Of a stretch of 64,000 nt of DNA, positions 54,846 to 64,000 are shown one piece after another. The first letter of the stretch is position 1; each line of letters opens with the position of its first letter. This DNA comes from Citrobacter sp. R56. GTDB taxonomy: Bacteria > Pseudomonadota > Gammaproteobacteria > Enterobacterales > Enterobacteriaceae. The translations under genes and the position numbers were made by a program. The notes under the pieces were generated by a model. The model did no database searches. It was not told where the DNA came from and saw only the letters and a program-made list of their open reading frames with translations. Location: positions 1,860,001 through 1,924,000 of the forward strand of contig NZ_CP069159.1 in assembly GCF_016811995.1 (NCBI RefSeq). Direction: 5' to 3'.

Positions 54846-55835
54846 ATGATGTCTTCTGTATCTACATCGGGATCTGGCGCGCCTAAGTCGCCGTTTAACC
54901 CTGGTCGCATTTGGGATCAGTACGGAATGTTGGTTGTGTTCGCGGTACTGTTCCTGGCCTGCGCTATTTTTGTGCCAAACTTTGCCTCCTTTATTAATAT
55001 GAAGGGGCTGGGGCTGGCTATCTCAATGTCAGGCATGGTGGCCTGCGGGATGTTGTTCTGTCTGGCATCCGGCGATTTCGACCTCTCTGTCGCCTCCGTA
55101 ATTGCCTGCGCCGGGGTAACGACTGCAGTGGTCATCAACATGACCGAAAGCCTGTGGATCGGCGTGGCGGCAGGGCTGCTGCTCGGCGTGCTGTGTGGTC
55201 TGGTGAACGGTTTCGTGATTGCCCGCTTAAAGATCAACGCCCTGATTACCACGCTTGCGACGATGCAGATTGTGCGCGGCCTGGCGTATATCATTTCTGA
55301 CGGGAAAGCGGTCGGTATTGAAGACGAGCGTTTCTTTACCCTCGGCTATGCTAACTGGTTCGGGCTGCCTGCACCGATCTGGTTAACGGTCGCTTGTCTG
55401 ATAATCTTTGGTCTGCTGCTGAACAAAACCACCTTTGGCCGTAATACGCTGGCGATTGGCGGTAATGAAGAAGCGGCGCGCCTGGCCGGGGTTCCGGTTG
55501 TTCGCACCAAAATCATCATCTTTGTGCTCTCGGGGTTGGTTTCTGCTGCGGCAGGCATCATTCTGGCATCGCGTATGACCAGCGGCCAGCCGATGACTTC
55601 GATTGGTTACGAGCTGATTGTGATTTCTGCCTGTGTACTTGGGGGCGTTTCCCTCAAAGGCGGCATCGGGAAAATCTCATATGTGGTGGCCGGGGTGTTG
55701 ATTCTGGGGACCGTGGAAAATGCCATGAACCTTCTGAATATTTCTCCTTTCGCGCAGTACGTAGTTCGTGGCTTGATCCTGCTGGCCGCGGTGATCTTCG
55801 ACCGTTACAAACAAAAAGCGAAACGTACTGTGTAA
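54846..55835 (+). CDS. araH: L-arabinose ABC transporter permease AraH
   Basis: A 329-residue inner-membrane permease (about ten helices) of the RbsC/MglC class. The N-terminus (MMSSVSTSGSGAPKS) matches E. coli, and the family loops LASGDFDLSVASVIA and NEEAARLAGVPVVRTK are present. AAGGAGAGT precedes the ATG pair. Eleven bases after araG. Confidence 0.96.
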   Translation: MMSSVSTSGSGAPKSPFNPGRIWDQYGMLVVFAVLFLACAIFVPNFASFINMKGLGLAISMSGMVACGMLFCLASGDFDLSVASVIACAGVTTAVVINMTESLWIGVAAGLLLGVLCGLVNGFVIARLKINALITTLATMQIVRGLAYIISDGKAVGIEDERFFTLGYANWFGLPAPIWLTVACLIIFGLLLNKTTFGRNTLAIGGNEEAARLAGVPVVRTKIIIFVLSGLVSAAAGIILASRMTSGQPMTSIGYELIVISACVLGGVSLKGGIGKISYVVAGVLILGTVENAMNLLNISPFAQYVVRGLILLAAVIFDRYKQKAKRTV

Positions 55836-55873
55836 CGTTTTTATCAGTCAACTTTTTAGTATAGTACCCTCTG

Positions 55874-55901
55874 ATCGCCAGCCCCTAATAAGGCTGGCGA
55901 T
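55874..55901 (+). terminator. Terminator of araFGH
   Basis: ATCGCCAGCC ... GGCTGGCGAT, a perfect 10-bp stem followed by TGTCTTTC, 38 bases after araH. Confidence 0.75.
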
Positions 55902-55951
55902 TGTCTTTCAAAATGGCGAGCATTGTCACACTGTCTATACTTACATGCTAA

Positions 55952-58196
<2,245 letters not shown>

Positions 58197-58213
58197 TATT
58201 CCCTCAGCGGCGT

Positions 58214-58642
58214 TTATTCTCCCGCCAGCGGAACCAGCAAAACATCTACCTGACTGGTGCTGATGACACTTTTCGCAGAGCAGGAGGCTCGCGAAAAGAA
58301 ACTGCGGTTATGATTTCCGTAAATGACCAAATCCACCGCATGTTTTCGGCACACATCCAGAATATGTTCGTTAAGCTCCCCATAAGTGATAAAGGTTTGC
58401 TCAATGGGATAACCCGCGTCGCGACTGAGTGTATTAAGAAAATCCTGTGTCTCCTCCTGCATCACCTCGCGTAAATCCTCCAGCATCGGCGCAGCGAACT
58501 GGTTATAGATCTCAGGATCGGAGGCAAGAGTAATCAAACTAATGCGGGCGTTTACAGGGCGCGCGATGGAAACGGCTTTGGCTAAAAGTTGGCGGCTTTC
58601 TGGCGTAACGGCAACGGCGACAAGAATATGGGTGTAGCTCAT
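58214..58642 (-). CDS. uspC: Universal stress protein UspC
   Basis: A 142-residue UspA-superfamily protein. ATG 58642 (MSYTHILVAVAVTPESRQLL) gives the E. coli length, with AAGGAGC upstream; an upstream extension is not conserved. Non-ATP-binding UspA type: the C-terminal segment is VIYGNHNRSFFSRASCSAKS. Known roles include stress endurance and scaffolding of KdpDE. Convergent with otsA, divergent from flhDC. Confidence 0.95.
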   Translation of the reverse strand: MSYTHILVAVAVTPESRQLLAKAVSIARPVNARISLITLASDPEIYNQFAAPMLEDLREVMQEETQDFLNTLSRDAGYPIEQTFITYGELNEHILDVCRKHAVDLVIYGNHNRSFFSRASCSAKSVISTSQVDVLLVPLAGE

Positions 58643-59145
58643 AACTCGCTCCTTAATTGCAAGAATATGAGGTGGTAGTTCAGCTTTACTCTGTTTAAAC
58701 CAATACTGCAACGCTTTGAGAGGGCAATTGTGTGAGGGTTATCATAATTATTCATTAGATAATCTTATGATTGAAATCGTCACAAAAATCACCAGCAAGA
58801 CATTATTGTGTAATTTAAATTAAATTTTGTGGGTATGAAAATGAAATGTTAATTGCAATGTAACAAAAATTAACATATAACCTATGGTAACTATGGGGTA
58901 TTAATTAACTCATCTTAATAGTTAAGTTATTGTTTTATTAGAATTAAATATTGCCCCTCATAAAACAACATACCCAATTATTTTATATTTTCATAAAGTG
59001 ACATTCACTTTATGAAACAAGTGGCGTTTGTCTATTTATTGAACGTCTGGTCGGAGCTCTGGAATACAAAGTGTGTTCAATTGGTGAATAAACACACAAA
59101 ATAAAAGCTTAACTGATGGGTTTATGTTAAGTATTTGGGTAATTT

Positions 59146-59161
59146 TGTGACGTAGATCACA
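59146..59161 (+). promoter_or_regulatory. CRP site of flhDC
   Basis: TGTGACGTAGATCACA, perfect TGTGA-N6-TCACA, at the position of the known E. coli flhDC CRP activator site. Confidence 0.85.
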
Positions 59162-59228
59162 TATTTTTCAAATTCGCAGCCCCGCTCCGTTGTATGTGTC
59201 GGTGGTGGCGAGTAGAGTTGCGTCGAAT

Positions 59229-59242
59229 TAGGAAAAATCTTA
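59229..59242 (+). promoter_or_regulatory. RcsAB box of flhDC
   Basis: TAGGAAAAATCTTA, identical in form to the RcsAB repressor site just downstream of the flhDC transcription start in E. coli. Confidence 0.85.
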
Positions 59243-59434
59243 GGTATTTGTAAGAATTGATTAAAACGTGTAAATGGCGAGTGTTCCCAGGAGGGAGTGC
59301 TTTCCAGTGCGCGTTTGTACCTGAACACTGCTATGTATTTGACCTTTTTGATTTTTTTACCGGGAATTCCCGGCAACATCACGGGGTGCGGTTTTACCGC
59401 ATAAAAATAAAATGGGTTATTCTGGATGGGAACA

Positions 59435-59785
59435 ATGCACACATCCGAGTTGCTGAAACATATCTATGACATCAATTTGTCATACTTTCTTCTCGCACAG
59501 CGTCTGATCGTACAGGACAAAGCATCCGCGATGTTCCGCCTGGGTATCAGTGAAGAGATGGCGAACACGCTGGGGACTTTAACGCTTCCGCAAATGGTCA
59601 AGCTGGCCGAAACAAATCAATTAGTATGTCATTTCCGCTTTGACAGCTGCCAGACGATCACCCGTCTGACGCAGGATTCGCGTGTCGACGATCTTCAGCA
59701 AATTCATACCGGCATCATGCTGTCGACGCGTCTGCTTAACGACGTGAATCAGGCTGAAGATGCGATGCGTAAGAAAAGGGCCTGA
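59435..59785 (+). CDS. flhD: Flagellar master regulator FlhD
   Basis: A 116-residue helical protein, subunit of the FlhD4C2 activator of class II flagellar genes. I chose ATG 59435 ([17 protein letters not shown]), the E. coli start, because GGGA sits just before it; an in-frame ATG three codons upstream is possible. Dimer-forming helices and the C-terminal KKRA end are conserved. Overlaps the flhC start codons (TGATGATG). Confidence 0.96.
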   Translation: MHTSELLKHIYDINLSYFLLAQRLIVQDKASAMFRLGISEEMANTLGTLTLPQMVKLAETNQLVCHFRFDSCQTITRLTQDSRVDDLQQIHTGIMLSTRLLNDVNQAEDAMRKKRA

Positions 59786-59787
59786 TG

Positions 59788-60366
59788 ATGAGCGAAAAAA
59801 GCATTGTTCAGGAAGCGCGCGATATCCAGTTAGCCATGGAATTGATCACGCTTGGCGCCCGTTTGCAAATGCTGGAAAGCGAAACACAGTTAAGTCGTGG
59901 TCGTCTCATCAAGCTGTACAAAGAATTACGCGGCAGTCCTCCGCCAAAAGGGATGCTTCCGTTTTCCACCGACTGGTTTATGACATGGGAGCAGAATATT
60001 CATGCTTCCATGTTTTGTAACGCCTGGCAGTTCTTGCTCAAAACAGGGTTATGCAGCGGCGTGGATGCCGTGATCAAAGCGTATCGACTTTACCTGGAGC
60101 AGTGCCCGCAACCGGAAGAGGGGCCGCTGCTCGCGCTAACCCGTGCCTGGACACTTGTGCGTTTTGTTGAAAGTGGTTTGCTTGAATTGTCGCGCTGCAA
60201 TTGCTGTGACGGTAATTTTATCACCCACGCACACCAGCCTCCGGGCAGCTTTGCCTGCAGTTTATGCCAGCCTCCTTCCCGCGCCGTAAAAAGACGTAAA
60301 CTTTCCCGTAATGCTGCCGATATTATTCCACAACTGCTGGATGAACAGATCGAACAGGCTGTTTAA
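59788..60366 (+). CDS. flhC: Flagellar master regulator FlhC
   Basis: A 192-residue partner of FlhD. The four zinc-binding cysteines lie at [10 protein letters not shown] and FACSLCQPP (about 137-160). ATG 59788 gives the E. coli length; the tandem ATG at 59785 overlaps the flhD stop, so either may be used. Translational coupling keeps FlhD and FlhC stoichiometric. Confidence 0.96.
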   Translation: MSEKSIVQEARDIQLAMELITLGARLQMLESETQLSRGRLIKLYKELRGSPPPKGMLPFSTDWFMTWEQNIHASMFCNAWQFLLKTGLCSGVDAVIKAYRLYLEQCPQPEEGPLLALTRAWTLVRFVESGLLELSRCNCCDGNFITHAHQPPGSFACSLCQPPSRAVKRRKLSRNAADIIPQLLDEQIEQAV

Positions 60367-60391
60367 CCGATACGGTGTGGACAAACACTCC

Positions 60392-60425
60392 AGCAGCGGT
60401 AAGCGATTACCGCTGCTTTTTTTTG
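60392..60425 (+). terminator. Terminator after flhC, before motA
   Basis: AGCAGCGGTAA-GCGA-TTACCGCTGCT followed by eight T. In E. coli an sRNA (MotR) from this region upstream of motA is described; this hairpin would be a natural 3' end for such an RNA. Confidence 0.9.
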
Positions 60426-60490
60426 TCTCGCGTACGCGTTAATGCCCCGACTGCGCATCCTGCCATAGTCAACAGCGGAAGGATGATGTC

Positions 60491-61381
60491 GTGCTTATCT
60501 TATTAGGATACCTGGTGGTTATCGGTACAGTTTTCGGCGGTTATGTGATGACCGGCGGACACCTTGGGGCACTCTATCAACCAGCTGAACTGGTCATCAT
60601 CGGTGGCGCGGGTATAGGGGCGTTTATTGTCGGTAATAACGGCAAAGCCATCAAAGGGACGATGAAAGCGATCCCGTTACTGTTTCGACGTTCGAAATAC
60701 ACGAAAGCAATGTATATGGATTTGCTGGCGCTGCTCTATCGCCTGATGGCCAAGTCGCGCCAGCAGGGGATGTTCTCGCTGGAACGTGATATTGAAAATC
60801 CAGGAGAAAGTGAAATTTTTGCCAGCTATCCGCGCATTCTCGCCGACGCGGTAATGCTTGATTTTATTGTCGATTATTTGCGTCTGATTATCAGCGGCAA
60901 CATGAATACCTTCGAAATTGAAGCGTTGATGGATGAAGAAATTGAGACTCACGAAAGCGAGTCAGAAGTCCCGGCCAACAGTCTGGCGTTAGTCGGCGAT
61001 TCATTACCGGCGTTTGGCATCGTGGCGGCGGTGATGGGGGTGGTGCATGCACTGGCTTCCGCTGACCGTCCGGCTGCTGAACTCGGCGCACTGATTGCGC
61101 ATGCGATGGTGGGAACATTCCTCGGGATCTTATTGGCTTATGGGTTTATTTCACCGCTGGCCAGCGTCCTGCGCCAGAAGAGTGCGGAAACCAGCAAAAT
61201 GATGCAGTGCGTGAAGGTCACTCTGCTCTCGAACCTGAACGGCTATGCGCCGCCGATCGCCGTCGAATTTGGCCGAAAAACGCTCTATTCCAGTGAACGT
61301 CCGTCATTTATTGAGCTGGAAGAGCATGTGCGCGCGGTAAGAAACCCGAACCCGCAGCAGACGACGACCGAGGAAGCATGA
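60491..61381 (+). CDS. motA: Flagellar stator protein MotA
   Basis: A 296-residue inner-membrane proton-channel subunit with four membrane helices and a large cytoplasmic loop containing the charged residues that contact FliG ([14 protein letters not shown], about 85-100). The C-terminal helices include the conserved proline-containing segment ([15 protein letters not shown]). GTG start behind AAGGA, as in E. coli. Overlaps motB by four bases (ATGA). Confidence 0.96.
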   Translation: MLILLGYLVVIGTVFGGYVMTGGHLGALYQPAELVIIGGAGIGAFIVGNNGKAIKGTMKAIPLLFRRSKYTKAMYMDLLALLYRLMAKSRQQGMFSLERDIENPGESEIFASYPRILADAVMLDFIVDYLRLIISGNMNTFEIEALMDEEIETHESESEVPANSLALVGDSLPAFGIVAAVMGVVHALASADRPAAELGALIAHAMVGTFLGILLAYGFISPLASVLRQKSAETSKMMQCVKVTLLSNLNGYAPPIAVEFGRKTLYSSERPSFIELEEHVRAVRNPNPQQTTTEEA

Positions 61382-62307
61382 AAAATCAGGCCCATCCCAT
61401 CATCGTCGTAAAACGACGAAAACATAAAGGACACGGCGGTGGGGCGCATGGCTCGTGGAAAATCGCCTATGCCGACTTTATGACCGCAATGATGGCGTTT
61501 TTTCTGGTCATGTGGCTGATTTCCATCTCCAGTCCGAAAGAGTTGATCCAGATTGCGGAGTATTTTCGCACCCCGCTGGCAACGGCAGTAACCGGCGGTA
61601 ACCGAATCTCGAACAGTCAAAGTGCCATTCCTGGCGGCGGCGATGACTACACCCAGCACCAGGGGGAAGTTAACAAGCAGCCGAACATTGATGAGCTGAA
61701 AAAACGCATGGAGCAAAGCCGTCTGAGTAAGTTGCGCGGCGATCTCGATCAGTTGATTGAATCGGACCCTAAACTGCGCGCGTTACGCCCGCATTTGAAG
61801 ATTGATCTGGTTCAGGAAGGGCTGCGCATTCAGATTATCGACAGCCAGAATCGCCCAATGTTTAAAACCGGTAGTGCCGACGTTGAGCCGTATATGCGCG
61901 ATATTCTGCGCGCCATCGCGCCAGTGCTTAACGGCATTCCAAATCGCGTCAGCCTCTCCGGTCACACCGATGACTTCCCTTATGCCAACGGTGAAAAAGG
62001 CTACAGCAACTGGGAACTGTCTGCTGACCGCGCCAATGCGTCGCGCCGGGAGTTGGTTAGCGGCGGCCTGGATGACGGGAAAGTGTTACGGGTGGTCGGC
62101 ATGGCGGCCACAATGCGCCTGAGCGATCGCGGTCCCGGTGACGCCATCAACCGCCGTATCAGCCTGTTGGTGCTCAATAGACAGGCAGAGCAGGCCATTT
62201 TGCATGAAAACGCTGAAAGCCAGAATGAGCCGGTAAGTGTCTTACAACAGCCAGCGGCCGTGCCGTCGGCAAGCGTTCCCACATCGCCACCAGCCAATCC
62301 GAGGTGA
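61378..62307 (+). CDS. motB: Flagellar stator protein MotB
   Basis: A 309-residue stator subunit: one N-terminal membrane helix with the proton-binding Asp in [17 protein letters not shown] (about residue 33), a plug/linker and a C-terminal OmpA-like peptidoglycan-binding domain (about 150-270; [23 protein letters not shown]). The C-terminal tail is Ala/Pro-rich. Anchors the MotA ring to the wall. Confidence 0.96.
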   Translation: MKNQAHPIIVVKRRKHKGHGGGAHGSWKIAYADFMTAMMAFFLVMWLISISSPKELIQIAEYFRTPLATAVTGGNRISNSQSAIPGGGDDYTQHQGEVNKQPNIDELKKRMEQSRLSKLRGDLDQLIESDPKLRALRPHLKIDLVQEGLRIQIIDSQNRPMFKTGSADVEPYMRDILRAIAPVLNGIPNRVSLSGHTDDFPYANGEKGYSNWELSADRANASRRELVSGGLDDGKVLRVVGMAATMRLSDRGPGDAINRRISLLVLNRQAEQAILHENAESQNEPVSVLQQPAAVPSASVPTSPPANPR

Positions 62308-62311
62308 TAGC

Positions 62312-64000
62312 GTGAGCATGGATATTAGCGATTTTTATCAGACATTTTTTGATGAAGCTGACGAGTTGTTGGCTGACATGGAACAGCACCTGCTCGATTT
62401 GGTGCCTGAGGCGCCGGATTCAGAGCAACTGAATGCGATCTTTCGTGCCGCGCATTCGATAAAAGGGGGCGCAGGCACGTTTGGTTTTACCGTTTTGCAG
62501 GAAACCACCCACTTAATGGAAAACCTGCTGGATGAAGCCCGGCGCGGTGAGATGCAGCTCAATACCGACATTATCAACCTGTTTTTGGAAACGAAAGATA
62601 TTATGCAGGAACAGCTCGACGCCTATAAAAGCTCTGAACAGCCGGATACCGCAAGCTTCGAATACATCTGCAATGCGTTACGTCAGTTAGCGCTGGAAGC
62701 CAAAGGCGAAACAGCGCCTGCCGTGGTGAGCGCCGCCAAACTGAGTGTTGTCGACAGTATGGCGATTCAGGAAGAGACGGCGACGCTGCAGAATAGCGAA
62801 GAGACGCAATTGCGCATTGTGCTGTCTCGTCTGAAAGCCAATGAAGTCGATTTACTGGAAGCAGAGCTGAGCAATCTGGCCACCTTAACGGATGTCGTCA
62901 AAGAGGCCGATAGCCTCAGTGCGACGCTGGATGGCGGCATTGCGGAAGATGACATTATCGCGGTGCTCTGCTTTGTGATTGAAGCTGACCAGATTGCGTT
63001 TGAGCAGGTGCCTGTCACGCCTGCCAGCCATGAGGCGTCACCGGTGGCCGAGGTGTCGCCAGCACAGACTCCGGCGGTCGTTTCTGCGGTGAAGAGCGCG
63101 ACCCGCGAGCCACAGCCCGCACGTGCGGAACGTGAAAAACCGGCCCGTGCCAGTGAATCGACCAGCATTCGCGTGGCGGTTGAGAAGGTGGATCAACTGA
63201 TCAACCTGGTGGGCGAACTGGTGATTACCCAGTCGATGTTGGCGCAACGCTCCAACGAGCTTGACCCGGTCAATCACGGCGATCTCATCACTAGCATGGG
63301 TCAGTTACAACGTAACGCCCGCGACCTGCAAGAGTCGGTCATGTCGATTCGTATGATGCCGATGGAGTATGTTTTCAGCCGTTTCCCGCGCCTGGTGCGC
63401 GATCTGGCAGGCAAGCTGGGCAAGCAGGTTGAGCTGACGCTGATCGGTAGCTCGACGGAACTGGACAAGAGCCTGATTGAACGGATTATCGATCCCCTGA
63501 CGCACCTGGTGCGCAACAGTCTCGACCACGGTATTGAGTTACCGGAAAAACGCGCCGAATCCGGCAAAAGTGCGGTTGGGAATCTGATCCTTTCTGCGGA
63601 ACATCAGGGCGGGAATATCTGCATTGAAGTGACCGACGATGGGGCGGGGCTTAACCGTGAACGCATCCTCGCAAAAGCGATGTCGCAAGGGATGGCGATC
63701 CACGAAAACATGACCGATGACGAAGTCGGCATGTTGATTTTTGCCCCGGGTTTCTCGACGGCGGAACAGGTGACGGACGTGTCTGGCCGGGGTGTCGGCA
63801 TGGACGTAGTGAAACGTAACATCCAGGAGATGGGCGGCCACGTTGAGATCCAGTCAAAACAGGGTTCCGGCACCACGATTCGCATTTTGCTCCCGCTGAC
63901 GCTGGCCATCCTCGACGGCATGTCGGTTCGTGTGGCAAATGAAGTCTTCATTTTACCCCTGAATGCGGTGATGGAGTCGCTCCAGCCGCGTGAAGAAGAC
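62312..64000 (+). CDS. cheA: Chemotaxis histidine kinase CheA (3'-partial)
   Basis: 563 codons before the window ends. GTG start 62312 gives [20 protein letters not shown], the E. coli N-terminus. P1 has the phospho-acceptor His in [16 protein letters not shown] (about residue 48); P2 at about 160-230 binds CheY/CheB; P3 dimerisation ([20 protein letters not shown], about 290); P4 kinase with the N box [15 protein letters not shown]1 DDGAGL and G2 GRGVGMD; P5 has just begun ([10 protein letters not shown]). Last gene of motAB-cheAW, four bases past motB. Confidence 0.96.
   Translation, partial: MSMDISDFYQTFFDEADELLADMEQHLLDLVPEAPDSEQLNAIFRAAHSIKGGAGTFGFTVLQETTHLMENLLDEARRGEMQLNTDIINLFLETKDIMQEQLDAYKSSEQPDTASFEYICNALRQLALEAKGETAPAVVSAAKLSVVDSMAIQEETATLQNSEETQLRIVLSRLKANEVDLLEAELSNLATLTDVVKEADSLSATLDGGIAEDDIIAVLCFVIEADQIAFEQVPVTPASHEASPVAEVSPAQTPAVVSAVKSATREPQPARAEREKPARASESTSIRVAVEKVDQLINLVGELVITQSMLAQRSNELDPVNHGDLITSMGQLQRNARDLQESVMSIRMMPMEYVFSRFPRLVRDLAGKLGKQVELTLIGSSTELDKSLIERIIDPLTHLVRNSLDHGIELPEKRAESGKSAVGNLILSAEHQGGNICIEVTDDGAGLNRERILAKAMSQGMAIHENMTDDEVGMLIFAPGFSTAEQVTDVSGRGVGMDVVKRNIQEMGGHVEIQSKQGSGTTIRILLPLTLAILDGMSVRVANEVFILPLNAVMESLQPREED

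Larger units (their letters stand above)
58643..59434 (+). promoter_or_regulatory. flhDC regulatory region and long 5' leader
   Basis: About 790 AT-rich bases between uspC and flhD without a gene. They carry a perfect CRP site (59146-59161), an RcsAB box (59229-59242) and, in the leader, several GGA triplets (AGGA 59230, CAGGAGGGAG about 59288, GGATGGGAA about 59424) of the kind bound by CsrA in E. coli flhDC mRNA. Confidence 0.75.

Overview
This window is an enterobacterial chromosome segment. Its backbone follows the Escherichia coli K-12 order yedFED-amyA-fliTSD-fliC-fliAZ-tcyJ-dcyD-tcyLN-sdiA-yecF-uvrYC-pgsA-glyW-cysT-leuZ, then yecA-tyrP-yecH-ftnA-yecR-azuC-yecJ-ftnB-araFGH-otsBA-uspC-flhDC-motAB-cheA. 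araFGH (absent from Salmonella) together with a Salmonella-type RpiB/LacAB-like gene next to azuC points to Citrobacter or a close relative. The genus call is inference from gene content.

Layout. 1-13 kb: the end of a methyltransferase-like membrane protein, the yedEF selenium/sulfur pair, amylase, the flagellar late genes with two clear sigma-28 promoters, and the cystine uptake and D-cysteine genes. 13-18.3 kb: sdiA, uvrY-uvrC, pgsA and a three-tRNA operon (Gly, Cys, Leu). 18.3-45.3 kb: about 27 kb of accessory DNA between leuZ and yecA, which are neighbours in E. coli K-12. 45.3-64 kb: backbone again, ending inside cheA.

The accessory segment starts with a decayed stretch: an orphan exported protein, two frame-broken small genes and a 5'-truncated MFS gene. 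Several self-contained modules follow. (a) A LysR regulator, an M20 peptidase and a YfcC-type transporter. (b) A GntR regulator, a shikimate-dehydrogenase-like enzyme, a GldA-like polyol dehydrogenase, a split transketolase and an MHS-family importer; it is flanked by direct copies of the end of a small secreted NPAR-repeat gene and carries the same putative operator in front of both of its transcription units. (c) The NPAR-repeat protein, a LolA-like protein, an SRPBCC protein and a convergent four-gene operon of two membrane proteins, a flavin oxidoreductase and an ECF sigma factor. (d) A GntR regulator, an RraA-like protein, an ACS-family transporter and a mannonate-dehydratase-like enzyme. 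(e) A complete branched-chain amino-acid-type ABC importer. No integrase, transposase or second tRNA attachment site was seen, so this looks like an old, rearranged insertion locus.

The least described parts are modules (b) and (c). Module (b) has the shape of a sugar-acid or polyol catabolic pathway of unknown substrate. Module (c) pairs an exported protein carrying four 9-residue repeats with an envelope/redox sigma-factor cluster. Small features also recovered include the 27-residue AzuC protein inside the AzuCR RNA, TyrR, CRP and RcsAB sites, and a nonsense-broken DJ-1/PfpI remnant upstream of araF.
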